Made by a program: the position numbers and the translations under genes. From positions 154,471,640 through 154,535,639 of the forward strand of contig CM043955.1 in NCBI GenBank assembly GCA_014529385.2: a stretch of DNA of 64,000 bases, read 5' to 3'. The stretch's first letter is position 1, and each line of letters starts with the position of its first letter. Under the pieces are notes generated by a model. That model was not told the origin of the DNA, did no database searches, and was given only the letters and a program-made list of their open reading frames with translations. Positions 24,128 to 35,989 of the stretch are shown here, piece by piece. This stretch comes from Adiantum capillus-veneris. Lineage: Eukaryota; Streptophyta; Polypodiopsida; Polypodiales; Pteridaceae.

Positions 24128-25543
24128 ATGGATTTGGCATGTACGTCATTGTTAGGGTTTGTGCTATTCCATACAAAGTTTGTTGGTTCAAACTTTGCGC
24201 ATTGAAAAGGAGGTATGCATAATGCATTGACTCAATTGGGCCAAGTGTTGCCACTACAGGGCATGGATGCTAGGCCAGAGTCTATGATTGACGATGAGTG
24301 GGAGGACTTCGATGAGCTTGTACGTTCGACGATCAGGTTACACCTTGGTGAGTCTGTCTATCGCATTGGTTTGGATGCATGTACAGCTAGAGAGTTATGG
24401 CAAAGCTTGTGCAATGCTTTTAGCACAAATGAGTCTAGAGAGATGCCTATAGTCAAAGGAAAATCTTGCAAACATAGAGAGGTTGTGTGTTGGCATTGTG
24501 GTCATACAAGGCATGTACGTAGGCATTGTTTTCGATGGATGAGACAACACAGGAGGGATGCTATCACTTTGAATGATGTGGGAGAAGATGTAGCGTATGT
24601 GGCTACGCATGACGAAGATGTCTCCTTTGCTTCCATGTTTACTCTTGACTTTCTTATGTCGGTTTTTGACGACACATTATCTTCGCATTGGATACTAGAT
24701 GTGAGTGCTAGATTTCATGTCACGCCGAGTCATGAGTGGTTTAGTATATATGCTTGGACGTGTGTGTCTAGCTGATGGTTCAGTGCATGACATAGTTGGT
24801 GCAGGAGATGTCAGACTATTGTTGTCGAGTGGTGCATCACACGTGTTGCGAGATGTACGCCATATGCTAGGTTTGACGCAGAGCTTGATCTCTGTGAGTC
24901 AGTTACAAGACAGCGGATGCCAGGTAGTGTTGGATGAGCACAATTTTAGATTGTATCGTGGACAACTAGTCATAGCGAGAGGTGCTCGTGCTGGCACGAT
25001 TCATGCGATGCGAGTACATCACGTGCGAGACGGTACAATCTTTGTGAGTACACAACCATGCAGAGAGACGAGGCATGTCTCCTTTGCGGATAGGTTGCAT
25101 GATACTCCAGTTTCTGAGCATGTTGAGCCAGTTGCGTAGACAATTGTGCAGTAGGGTATGTCATTCATGGATACGATGACGGATATGGATGGCTTGAGTG
25201 TTGAGAATTCAGCCATGATTTAGTCATTCATGGATATGCTTAGGCCAGAGGCTGATGTGTGTGATTCAGTCATTCATGGATATGCTTAGGCTAGAGGCTG
25301 ATGTGTGTGAGTTAGAGCTAGGCATTGCTCTTGCCACACAGGGTTCAGGAAGGACAGATGCTCTTGGTGCGCATGTGACATGCGATGGACACGAGGATGG
25401 ATTCCAGGGATCGAAGTTCGAGTGTCACGGTGATTTCCGTGAGTGGAGTTCCGAGCCAGATTTGACTGAGATTGTCAGATTGGCAAATATTGCTAGGATT
25501 GCATTAGCATTTGGGAGTCTCATGTACGAGATACTGATCTCGA
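24128..25543 (+). pseudogene. Outer Copia gag-protease remnant plus RT C-terminal scrap
   Basis: From about 24215 the frame reads …STIRLHLGESVYRIGLD and TARELWQSLCNAF, a Copia gag (UBN2-type). It continues with a CCHC zinc knuckle (CWHCGHTRHVRRHC) and the protease region HWILDVSARFHVTPSHEWF, in which the catalytic DSG is degraded to DVS. A frameshift near 24770 leads into a GAG-pre-integrase-like stretch (VLRDVRHMLGLTQSLISVSQ). Near 25480 the frame reaches AFGSLMYEILIS, which matches the Copia 'AVGSLMYAM…TRPDIA' RT/RNase H junction. That frame continues after the nested element at 30718 (…RPEIAFAVAAF). Integrase and RT core are deleted. Confidence 0.8.
25215..25310 (+). repeat. Short tandem duplication (~49 bp) within the outer Copia
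   Basis: 'AGTCATTCATGGATATGCTTAGG(C)…AGAGGCTGATGTGTGTGA' occurs twice back to back, and a shorter third match ('TCATTCATGGATA') lies at about 25162. It may mark the joint where the pol region was deleted. Confidence 0.75.
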
Positions 25544-25770
25544 TGTTGGAATTAGGGTTGCAGAGAAACACACACAGCTTGAAGAAGATGAAGGAAGCTC
25601 AAGGCACACAATAGAGAGTGTGTTACTTAGTGTGCAATGGAAAGATAGATAGCCCTAGAGTGATGGGCGTATATACAATGCACGGGGGAAAAAACCTCCT
25701 AAAGAGGGAAAAAATGCCCCGGCGGTCCTAGTGTGTTCACACACATCACTACCACATGTATATGGTAACA
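25544..25770 (-). repeat. 3' LTR of the nested Copia element
   Basis: 227 bp, TG…CA ends on both strands, nearly identical to 30486-30712. Confidence 0.93.
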
Positions 25771-25845
25771 AATCCCCCGTGGAGTGATGCGGTGAATGAG
25801 ACCTGGTACATGAGTAAAGGGAAGTGCCATGCCCTGAGGACAGGA

Positions 25846-28800
25846 TCAATCCACAAAGGGGAGTAAGCCCAAAGCTTTGCGGAAAGCTTCAAGCTTCTCA
25901 CGAGACAATGCCTTTGTGAAAAGATCTGCAAGGTTGTCCTGTGTTGGTACATAAGCCAAGCTGATCTCTCCTGCTGAGAGCCTCTCCCTGACATAGTGGT
26001 AATGCACCTCAATGTGCTTTGTGCGAGCATGAAAAACTGGGTTCCTCGCAACTACCAATACGCTCTGACTGTCACTGTAGATAGTGTTGGCAGTGTCCTG
26101 TCCAACACCCAAATCAGCCATAAGGCGTCTGAGCCATACACACTCAACCGTAGCTGTGAAGACTGCCCTGTACTCAGCCTCACAACTCGAAGTGGCCACA
26201 GTAGGTTGCTTCTTGCTCAACCATGATATACATGAACTGCCAAGCATGAAACAAAAACCACTTGTGGACACTCGCGTGTCAAAACAACCAGCCCAATCTG
26301 AGTTCGAAAAAGCATGTAAGTCTCGCGTCAATGATCCCCCCTTGGGATAAAACAAGCCAAGATGTAAAGTGCCACTAAGGTAGCGGAAAATCCTCTTGAC
26401 AGCCTGCCAATGCTTAGACCCTGGGCTATGCATAAATCTGCTGACCTGTGAGACTGCAAACTGAATATCCAGCCTCGTGTTGCATACATAAATGAGGCAG
26501 CCAACAACAATTTGGTAAAGAGTGACATCAGCAGGATCACCAGCATCATGTAGAATCAACTTCAAACCTGTTTCCACGGGAGTGGCAATAGGTTTTCAAT
26601 CCTCAAGTCCAAACTTACATAGCAATGTCTCTATGTAACTTTTCTGACACAAGGCAATACCACCATCACACTGCTTAAACTGTATACCCAAATAATGATG
26701 CAACAGCCCCAAATCTTTCATCTTGAAAGCAACATTCAAATCAGCCTTAAATTCAACAATATGTCTCTCATTTGGTCCGGTGATCAACAAATCATCAACA
26801 TAAAGAACCACAATAAAAAGTACATCACCCTCACGCTTTACATACAATGTGCTTTCTGTTGGACTGTTACGAAAACCTTGTTTGACCAAATGAGTGTCAG
26901 CTTTCTCATACCAAGCACGAGGAGATTGCTTCAACCCATACAAAGCCTTGTTACATTTGCACACTTTGTCCTCTTGTCCTTTTATGACAAAGCCGCGAGG
27001 CTGCGTTACATAAATTTCCTCAAATATGTCACCATTCAAGAAAGCAGTAACAATGTCTGATTGATGTACATCCCAACCAAAATGAGCTGCCAATGCACAT
27101 AGAAAACGCACAGTAGTCATACGACAAGTGGGAGCAAAAGACTCTTCATAATCTATGCCTTTTTGTTGTGCATAACCCTTTGCAACAAGTCGAGCCTTAT
27201 GGCGATCAATCTCACCATCCAGCTTGCGTTTCAACTTGTAAACCCACTTTGTACCAATGGCCTTTTTGCCAGGAGGCAAATCACATAAAGTCCATGTGTC
27301 ATTTTCTATAAGTGCATCATATTCTGATTGCATGGCAGCCATCCAATTTTCTGAATTCTGTGCTTCATCAAAAGTCAGAGGCTCCTCAACATCATGTAAG
27401 CTAGACACAGCCAAAGCATAACAATATGATGCATAAGATGCATGGCGAGAGCCTGAACGAGTACGACTAGACAAAGGTGCATCCAATTTATTGTCACGCA
27501 AACTGTGCACCAGCCATTTTGGCATACCTCTAGCCTGCTCATTTTCAACCCTTTCCTCATCAAGTACATCATGTACATCTGCATCAGTAATAGGCTGATC
27601 TAAAACATTTTCAGAAACCCCCATAGGCTGTACATTTGCCTCATTGGAACTTACATTCGTATTTCCACCACTGAAAAGAGGCAACAAAGTGTCATAAATG
27701 TCGTGTGAGCTTACATTACTGTCTCTAGTACATGACAGCAAGGGCTGAACAGAATCTTCTACAAACACTACATCCCGAGAAACCAGAATACGTTTTGTTT
27801 GCGGATGATACAACCTGTAACCTTTGCTTTCAACACTATAACCAACAAAAATACATTTGACAGCCTTATCATCCAATTTTCTGCGCTGCACTTGTGGCAC
27901 CAAAGTATATGCCAAACAACCAAAAACACGCATGTGCTCAATAGAAGGCTTTCTATCATGCCATGCTTCATATGGAGTAATAGACTGCAAAGCCTTCGTA
28001 GGAAACCTGTTAAGTACATAAGTGGCACACATAATGGCCTCAAGCCAAAAAGAATGCGGCAAAGCTTGACTTTTGACCATACATCGTGCCATTTCCGTCA
28101 GTGATCTGTTTTTCCTCTCAGTAACACCATTTTGCTGAGGTGTATAAGGCATTGTACATTGGTGTTTTATCCCACAACTAGCCAGAAATGCATTAAATTC
28201 ATGAGACATATAATCCCCCCCTCGCTCAGAACGGAGGGTGCCCATAGTACATTTCGAGACATTTTCAGCCATAGCCAGAAATTGTTTGAAGCACATAAAA
28301 ACTTCGGATTTCGCTTTAAGCGGAAATACCCATGCATGCCTAGAGTAATCATCAATGATACTCACGAAGTACAGGTAATTGCCCAAGGACGGAGTTTGCA
28401 TGGGTCCACAAACATCACTATGCACAAGCTGCAACCTGCATGTGGCCCGAACTGAACCATCTGTTGGAAATTTAGAATGCTGCATCTTACCCAAAATACA
28501 GCCTTCACAAACATATTTGACAGGTCCTTCAAGAGGCGGCAAAGAAGCAACCATATATGATTTCTGCAAACGCAGCAAACTGGCAAAATTCAGATGACCA
28601 AAAAGTGCATGCCAAAGTTTTGCATCTGAAATAGCCCTTGAATCTGCAACAGCATTCGCAAAATTTTGTCCACACTTGTCATACAAAGTGAGCTTATACA
28701 GCCCACGTCACAAAAGCCCAGATGCAACAATTTCATCACCAAAACTGAGATCATGTACTGTACATCTGTCATCCACAAATTTGACTACAAGTCCAAGTCT

Positions 28801-30183
28801 AGCAAGTGCGGATACAGACAAGAGATTCTTCTTGATCCCAGGTACATAAAGTGCATCAACAAGTGTGAAGGAACTGCCATTAACAGCAGTGAGCACAATC
28901 TTTCCAACTCCCTGAACTGGATAAGAGGCATTGTTGGCACAAGTGACTGAATTCCCATGAGGGACAAACTCGAGAGAGGTAAACAATTAAGGATGTGAGG
29001 TAATGTGCTTTGTAGCACCACTGTCGAAATACCACACATGTGAATCTGCAGCAAGTGACAAGCATGCATCATGGACAACATGATTGTAAGTGCACTCTGC
29101 ACTAAAAGCCCATTCTGCATCAACATCAGCAACGCAGTCTCCTTTCACAGAAGACTCAACAATGGCTGCATTTGTAGTGGAACCAGCATTTGCAGTGGAA
29201 CCACTCTCTTTCTTCTTAGCCTCTTTGGCCTTCAACTTAGGACACGACTTGATCAAGTGATCATTAGCTTTACAATAATGGCAATGCATCTTCTTTTTGC
29301 CCTTATCACCAGAATTGCCAGACGAAGTACTGCCAGCAGAAGCATTAGGAACAGAATTTTTGCCACTCGCAGCAGAACCATAAGAAGTGGCTGCATTACT
29401 GTTACCACCCTTTCTTTAAGAAGCAATAAAAGCCTGTTCAACTGCAGTCCTGTTTTTTCTAGAAAGTGACTCTTGCAACAGCAATGTGCATAATGCATCA
29501 AACTTGACAACTTCAGGATTTCCTTGGGTCATCAGTCTCCAAGTACTAGCAAAAGTCTGGTAGGAATCTGGTAAGGCATCAAGAACAGTCTGCACAAGGG
29601 AACTGTCTGAAATGACTTCACCTGTAGAAATAAGATGCTCATTGATATCCTTGACACTAGCAAGGAAAGTGTCCATATCATCTTCCTCATGCATAATCTT
29701 CGACTCCAGCTCTTTACGCAGCAAAGCAATTTTAGCCTCATTGCAGCTTGCATAAAGGCCTGCTAAAATATCCCAAGCCTGTTTTGCAGATTTTGTTGAA
29801 TGGATGTGAGGAACAATGGTGCGCTTCACAGACAACGCAATCAATGCATGAGCCTGCGCATCCTTAACATCCCAATGAGCTTGTTCTGCTGTAGGCAAAA
29901 CAACTCTAACAATTGCAATCCTTGCAGCAAGACTTGCAACATCCTCAACATTGCCTACATCCCTAGAACCAGGACGTACATCAATGCCCTGCACAATGTT
30001 CCAGACACCCTTTGACACAAGAACATGTTGCATCATATAAGCCCACATAGGGTAGTTGTCCCCATCCAACCTATCCTCAGCAGCAAACATCTTGAACACA
30101 TCTGTGTTGTTGTTGTCATCCATGGTAAATGTTGCACCTGATGTGAAAACTGCCCGAAAATAGGAGAAACGGAGCGGGAACAA
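25846..30183 (-). pseudogene. Copia gag-pol polyprotein with four in-frame stops
   Basis: One continuous frame of 1,446 codons contains, N to C, gag (…DGDNYPMWAYMMQHVL…, UBN2-type), a CCHC knuckle (CHYCKANDHLIKSC), and protease with an intact DSGATKH motif. GAG-pre-integrase (KLWHALFGHLNFASL) and integrase (HSDVCGPMQT, YTPQQNGVTERKN) follow. RT runs from WVYKLKRKLDGEIDRHKARL to LYVDDLLITG, and RNase H has SSCEAEYRA and HIEVHYHYVRERL. The frame is broken only by stops at 29416-29418 (TAA), 28987-28989 (TAA), 28708-28710 (TGA) and 26596-26598 (TGA); there is no frameshift. All core catalytic motifs are present. As it stands the polyprotein cannot be made in full. Confidence 0.95.
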
Positions 30184-30485
30184 CCTGTGCTATATAGCAC
30201 AAACCGTAGAAGACTATAAGGCACCTGTTATGCAGAAAACGGCACTGACAGAAATTCTGCACAAAATGACGAAATAGCATGTGCAGTACTGCCCGTAGTG
30301 GAAACGGAGGCCAAAATGAGCCCAAATCAAAATTCTGAGCAGACCAAGCTCTTCGAGCTTACCCAAAATATTTGTCGACCTGCGAACGCTCGCCAAAGCT
30401 CACTGAAATCGGAGAAAGTGAGCAGGCGTGTGCTGGAGCAGCTCGCAACTAAGCCTGGGAGGACGTGACGTGCTCTGATACCAAT

Positions 30486-30712
30486 TGTTGGAATTAGGGT
30501 TGCAGAGAAACACACACAGCTTGGAGAAGACGAAGGAAGCTCAAGGCACACAATAGAGAGTGTGTTACTTAGTGTGCAATGGAAAGATAGATAGCCCTAG
30601 AGTGATGGGCGTATATACAATGCATGGGGGAAAAAACCTCCTAAAGAGGGAAAAAATGCCCCGGCGGTCCTAGTGTGTTCACACACATCACTACCACATG
30701 TATATGGTAACA
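30486..30712 (-). repeat. 5' LTR of the nested Copia element
   Basis: 227 bp. It is followed on the minus strand by the PBS at 30472-30483, and its outer side carries the TSD CTCGA. Confidence 0.93.
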
Positions 30713-31021
30713 CTCGAGACCCGAGATTGCATTTGCGGTAGCTGCATTTGCAATGGGAGCAGTCACTCGTGCAGTGATTGACGTTGGGCTTGAGCATAGG
30801 GGCACTTTGCAGCGTATGGTGAGATACCTGCAGGATGTGTGCGGCTTTGGTTAGGAGTATGGTGTCGATCTCTCTATACTTTCTCTACGATTAGAGCTAG
30901 ATGCATACAGATTCAGTGAGCCAGTGGGCGTTGGGTGAAGTCATACTTGTGATGGCTTTGTATAGGTTTTGTACGGTTTTCTTTTCTCTCTCACGGCCAC
31001 ATTGGCCTTTACGTGGGAGGT

Positions 31022-31213
31022 TGTTAAGGTAAAGCCCCATGTGGCCGGTTAGGCCAGGTGCCCTCCCACTATACTTATTTGGTATGTACATAATAGAATA
31101 AGGGGGCTCACATGTAGAGAGTGAGTTTTAGCCCCTGTAAACACATGGTCTCCTCTCCTCTTCTCTTCTCCATTGCTGCACACACTCACACACGCTCTCG
31201 CTCGCGCACTTCA
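31022..31213 (+). repeat. 3' LTR of the outer Copia element
   Basis: 192-bp partner of 23423-23614. The stretch 30718-31021 before it is the remaining internal end of the outer Copia, with the RT/RNase H scrap RPEIAFAVAAF and the polypurine tract. Confidence 0.9.
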
Positions 31214-33194
31214 AAAGCCTTCCAATCACAACCGATCACGTCACCTTTATCCACTAGTCCTATTGAATCGCTCCCACAAATTCACCACGGAGGTGCAATC
31301 GAGTCTGCAGCCTTGCCCCCACTCCTCCCACAAGTACAAATGCGACTCAGCACTAATTCAACTTGGTTCTTCAAAATATAGCAGGTGACAACCTCCAATT
31401 CGAGGAGAATGTTCGTATTTCACGAGATGGCTTCCAACTTGTATGCAGATTGGCATATGAGGATTTGCAACAATGGTCAATTCCAAGGAAAATTTTGTAT
31501 GCAGTTTGGTTCTACTTAACCAAGGTGTTTGATCATTCATCATTTTGTGCATGATATAGCATAGAAGCACATTCATCAAATGGCCACAAAGCAAATACGA
31601 ACGTATCTCTTGAAGGATTGGTTTGCTCGCAAACAGGATTGTCCTACCTACTACAATGCCATTCATGTGACTCACGACAACATAGATTTGCTCGGTGTTA
31701 TATTGTGGCACATTTACAATGTAAAATTAAAATCTTCACCCCTCTTTTTATGCCTATTGATATGTGGGAGCAAATGCTACAATGTACATAGTGTCATATA
31801 TGTAAAAGTGGTTGCCACAAGTTGTGTACATACCTTACCAGGGAGGTGAGGTCGTGGACGTGGCACTCTTGAAAATTTTATCACATTAAAACATACCTAG
31901 TTTCGTTAAGAAATGTACATATGTCAAGTGGATTGAGATGGCACACTCGTTTCGTCTAAAAAGTTCAATGTGGATGATAACTTAAAAAATAATAGGTTTT
32001 GTGTGTAGTTGTAAACGATGAATCTAAAGTGCTTGCCAAGTGGGAAATTGAGGTTTAGCATGTAATTTGAGGCCAAGGGAATGTTTTCAAAAATTTAGGA
32101 ATTTTACTTAGCTCGTTTGGGCTTTTTATAGACAAAAGGGTATTTTTTGGCAAAAAATAGTCATAAAATGGAAGGGAAGATCCTGTTTCAAGAAAAAGAT
32201 CACCACTTTAAGCCTCTTTGAGAAGAAATACACAGGCTTCTTCTTGTATGGTGTGCTAGTGTTGCGGTTTTCCTACATTGTATTCGAGCATGTGAGGGTT
32301 TCAATTAGGGTTTTCTCTTTTAAAAAAGATGTATGGACTTGACTATGTAGGTGTTGAAGCTTCCATGAATGGCTTCGATGAATAATTGAAGGAGGAAGAA
32401 AGGGTTTTTGATAGGGCAAACATGCATTGTATCTGTGCAATTGGGAGCAGGGTATATTAAATCATCGCACACACAAGATTTTTGAGTTAATCTTTGGTTT
32501 TTTATAGATTTAAGATTTCATGGATGGATTTTTGTCGATTTTAATTGTGTTTTTCTCCGAATCATGTATGATTCGCTTGATTTTGCTATGAACCCTCATA
32601 GTTAGAGGCAAGTCACATTGCATACTTCTTCACATACTTTTGGTGACGTGAAGTAGGCTAGGGTGAGGGTTCAAAAGATTCATTGAAGCTCTCCACACAA
32701 AGTTTCAAATCTATGGAGTAATAAGAGCAACATCGGATGTGGTTTGATTCGGCCACAATGCAAATGTTTCAAGTCTTCGTTGTGTTTATGCTACAGCAAC
32801 ATGCCACAGAAGAAGAACAAATGCTAGAGAAAAAGAAAATGGAAGAAGAGATTGAAATGACATTAGGTTGGGTATTTGACAAGTGGAACATGTTTGAAGG
32901 TTACGACCTAGGAGGATACCTCAAGTGTTATGTGATTGCAAACGTTTGAACGATTGGTAGCTCTAGATTTGCATGAGAGAATGCGATACCTTGCAAGGGA
33001 ATATGAAGACAATTGGGATGACTTTGAAGAAGTCATTAAGCAAGAATATGTTAAATATGTAAGAATTACATGTACCAAATGATGCATGCGGTCGTGATCA
33101 AGTTCGAGCAAAATTAGAAGTCATTATAGATTAGTGTCTTCTACAAGATGACCAACTATTGCAGGACAAAGATGAGGATATAATCAAAGTTGTT
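31214..33194. other. Unassigned region with a possible gag-like remnant
   Basis: Most of this stretch has no recognisable coding content. At about 32737-33080 a broken plus-strand frame reads …DLGGYLKCYVIANV and, after a frameshift near 32945, ERLVALDLHERMRYLAREYE and DNWDDFEEVIKQEYV. The spacing and 'W..FE..I.QEY' ending resemble retrotransposon gag (capsid) domains of plant Gypsy elements. This is a weak call. Confidence 0.3.
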
Positions 33195-34650
33195 TATGAG
33201 AAATTGGAGAGCCCTCACTGTGGTTGGGAGAGGAAAGTGTGTCGGTCTAAGTCATGGCTAAAAATGTGAGGGAAGCAAGTTCAGATGTGACCAAAAGCTG
33301 AGCACTCTAGTAGTGTGTGGTACTCACACTCTCGAACTTGCAGTGAGCATAATATGCACACTCGATATGACTCTTCTCCATTGCCCCAACACCCTTTCTC
33401 ATATCGAAGGGAGTGGGAGTTAAGCCGAAGGCTATGATAGTGTGTATTGCTCACAAGGGGATAGGCTCAAGCATGTAAGGGTGAGTACGGTTTCCTCTCA
33501 ATAAAGAACGTGGTTTTGTAGTTGGGGAAAATATGGGTGGTGTAATGTATGAGGCATGACCCCCCGGATTTCTCCCAAGCCGTAATACATTGGCTTTGTA
33601 GAAAAGATTCATTCACTTGGGAGTCTATTAAGGCATCATGTAGCAAGTGTGATACATCCCATCTTCCAAACCACTTCTTTATATCTTGCATCCATCCCAT
33701 GCTCAAGATATTTCTTTTATGTGTCTTTTGAACTTTTTTGCTTGCTTCCCATGCACTTGTAGGAAGTTGATGAGGGTTTTTGATGCATATTTAATGCATG
33801 GCTTCTACTTATGGTTGGTTTTCACAAGTATAACCTTTGTTTTGGATTCATTCACAATTAACCCACGATGCAAAAAAAGTTCTCAAGGACAACCATAATC
33901 TTTTGTGCATCCTCTAAAGTCTGTACTAGAAGCACTACATCATCCGCATACAACAAAAGCATGATTACCGCATTGGAAATAGTGACCTCTTCAATGCCTT
34001 CTTCTTGCATAAAGTCATGCGCTATTGATGCATCATCTTCTCATAGATTCGAGAAACCGCAAGCATAAACTCACTTGGAACTTGGAGTTATTCCATCCTT
34101 CTCCACAAATTTTTACGTGGAATCATATCAAATGCTAAATTAAAGTCCACAAAGCAACAATACAATCCCTTGTCTTTTAACCGACTTTCCTCCATGAGAA
34201 CACGAAGAGTAACAAGATGATCAATGGTGTTGTGGCATCGACGAAAACCCACTTGTCCTTTTGCACCTTTGCCATTGTCTTCAACCTAATCACTCAATTT
34301 TATATCCATTATGCACCCAAACAACTTTTTCATAAGAGACCCAATCATTATAATCCGGTAGTTATTTACATTCTTGACATCCCCCCCTCTATGCAAAGGC
34401 TTGACCCAATTAGTACTCCAATTACAAGGCATACCATGTTGAAGTGCAAGGTTTATCACACATCCACTCATCTATAAAATCTCTCGTCCACTTAATTATT
34501 TCCGGCTTGATACCTTGAAAATATGTCTCTTTGTGAGTGGCCTACTTTTCTAGCCCACCGCACACATCCTCAATGGTAAAAAAAGAGGACATACATGGGA
34601 GTGAACCACAAAATGGAATTTTTCCGGTATTTGGTCATATAGTTGCCTAG
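33195..34650 (-). mobile_element. LINE fragment, left part of a LINE split by the LTR element
   Basis: It aligns to the larger LINE at about 42130-44110 in the same orientation, with internal deletions. One is near 33775, where about 0.4 kb of the larger LINE is missing, and another near 34018. It has lost the LINE 3' tail and ends abruptly at about 33195. Its right edge (CATATAGTTGCCTAG) is interrupted by the LTR element, and the LINE continues at 52864 (CCTACAAAATGTGTACATATCC). The uninterrupted order is seen in the larger LINE near 44100-44135. Confidence 0.9.
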
Positions 34651-34734
34651 TGAATGAACTCGGGCTATGGTGGATGCGATCGAGGCTTGGCCATAGTGGA
34701 GTTGGGCGTGTAGAGCATGGAAAGGATGAACGAG

Positions 34735-34793
<59 letters not shown>

Positions 34794-34954
34794 ACAAAAG
34801 AACCCGCTATTGTATTGGTTTATTGAAGACTTATATATATAAATTTGGAATTTTCCATGCAAACTCAACTAAAACTTGGACTTTCTTTTTCATGCCTTAA
34901 TGCTTGTTCCCACGGGTAGATTACTTTTTAAACCAAGGCTTGCAAAACCCAACA
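34651..34954 (-). repeat. 3' LTR of the LTR shell, with (GA)n expansion
   Basis: 304 bp. It shares with 52595-52863 the blocks CTATGGTGGATGC, AAAGGATGAACGAGA, AATTTTCCATGCAA and GCTTGCAAAACCCAACA. The (GA)n tract at about 34735-34790 accounts for part of the length difference. Substitution level is high, indicating an old insertion. Confidence 0.88.
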
Positions 34955-35955
34955 ATCCCCCCCTCAAGCCTGAACCACTAGCAACAGACTTGATACAAAT
35001 TATGGCAAAGTTCAATCACCTGAAACTATGAGTAGAAGTCCCCCTCCCCCCCCTTGACAATAACATAAGTGTGCGTGTGTGCACTTTCATCAAACAACTA
35101 TCAAAGTGAGACAACAAGAACTCAGAACCAAACATAAATGGGACGTCTTACCGCTGATGTGTGGTAGTGTCTATAACCCGTACAACTTTTTGTCATGGCA
35201 ATAATTGAAAACTCACATCCTAAAAACAAGGCTTTTGATTGATTTTGTTGACAAAAGACAAATTTTGAACAAATGTATGACAATGAACTGGGGAAAAAAA
35301 AAAGTTTTGAAATCGTGCATATGTTGATGGACTCGGTTGTTGTAGCAGACTTTTGGTTTGGGTGGTCTTCATCTCCCTCAAGAACTGGTATCTTGACACC
35401 GACATGATAATCACATTGATAATTCTTTACCATTTCGCTGCCCTCATGTCTCTGCCTTGCTTCAACCACATCTATTATCATGTTTACTCAATAATATCAT
35501 CTATCTTTTTTCTAAAAACCGTTACTGTGGAAGCATCTAGCAGCAAACCATGCTGGATAATTTGTCCTCTTTGGAGGCTTGCAATCTTCAAGGGAGATGG
35601 ATATTAATTGATAAATGCTTGTTTACGTGCTCGTTTTACCCTTTGTAGTAGGCGTTTTAATATGCGATACACAGGACTAGGTGCATGTCCTTTAGGTTTG
35701 CTGCAATAGCGTTTCAAAACGCTATTAGAGGCTGTTTTGCCTATGCCACCAACTGTAGCTTCTCTAGCGACGTTTTGATAGGCCAACAAAAAGAGGGATT
35801 CTATCGTAGTTGCCGCTGCAAAACCATGCCAACTTGAAGCTCTTTTGGAATCGTTTTAGAATGCAGTCACTGCCTTGTTTCCTGTAGCATTTTAAAATGC
35901 CCACCCAAACGCCTTATCTGTGCAGCACTTGGAGCCCTCGCTCTGTCCAACGACC
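34955..35955. other. Residual internal sequence of the LTR shell plus palindrome cluster
   Basis: Only the PPT next to the LTR is recognised. From about 35645 to 35930 a set of degenerate palindromes occurs: GGCGTTTTAATATGCG, AATAGCGTTTCAAAACGCTATT split as a 10-bp stem, CGTTTTGATAGGC and GCATTTTAAAATGC. The minus-strand open frames here have no recognised domain. Confidence 0.5.
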
Positions 35956-35989
35956 GCATTAGGAAATTTCAGAGGTCATTTGGAGGGCC
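35956..35989 (+). repeat. Left terminal inverted repeat (34 bp)
   Basis: It starts GCATTAGGAAATTTC and ends TTTGGAGGGCC. It pairs with 52519-52552 at 32 of 34 positions (A/G differences at positions 9 and 16). A further 13-bp block CGTTTTGATAGGC, which on the right side sits directly outside the TIR (52551-52563 reverse complement), occurs on the left at 35771-35783, separated by 172 bp of apparently inserted DNA. Confidence 0.85.

Larger units (their letters stand above)
25544..30712 (-). mobile_element. Full-length Copia retrotransposon nested in the outer Copia, TSD CTCGA
   Basis: 227-bp LTRs at 25544-25770 and 30486-30712 differ at only three positions by my count. The 5-bp TSD CTCGA is perfect (25539-25543 and 30713-30717). 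On the minus strand a PBS (TGGTATCAGAGC, 30472-30483) follows the 5' LTR, and a purine tract (CGGGGGATT) precedes the 3' LTR at 25771-25779. The 5,169-bp element has one gag-pol frame in Copia order (gag, protease, integrase, RT, RNase H). Low LTR divergence indicates a recent insertion. Confidence 0.95.
23423..31213 (+). mobile_element. Copia-type LTR element, internally deleted, with a nested Copia
   Basis: 192-bp LTRs at 23423-23614 and 31022-31213 begin TGTT(G/A)(G/A)GGTAAAGCCCC and end ACTTCA. Flanks are GAAGC on the left and AAAGC on the right, an imperfect 5-bp TSD. A PBS-like TGGGTATCAAAGC follows the left LTR at 23617, and a purine tract (ACGTGGGAGG) precedes the right LTR. Once the nested 5.17-kb element (25544-30712) is removed, only about 2.2 kb of internal sequence remains. 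It codes gag, zinc knuckle, protease and a scrap of the RT C-terminus, but no integrase or RT core. It is therefore a deletion derivative. Confidence 0.9.

Noticed and set aside
25846-30183. Idea that fern-type U-to-C RNA editing repairs the Copia stop codons
   Set aside because: Such editing is known from organelle transcripts, and this element is nuclear; nothing in the sequence supports it.
35956-35989. Assigning the TIR element to CACTA, hAT or Mutator from its ends
   Set aside because: The termini do not start with CACTA, and no 3-bp, 8-bp or 9-bp target duplication is visible at the TIR borders, so no superfamily is claimed.
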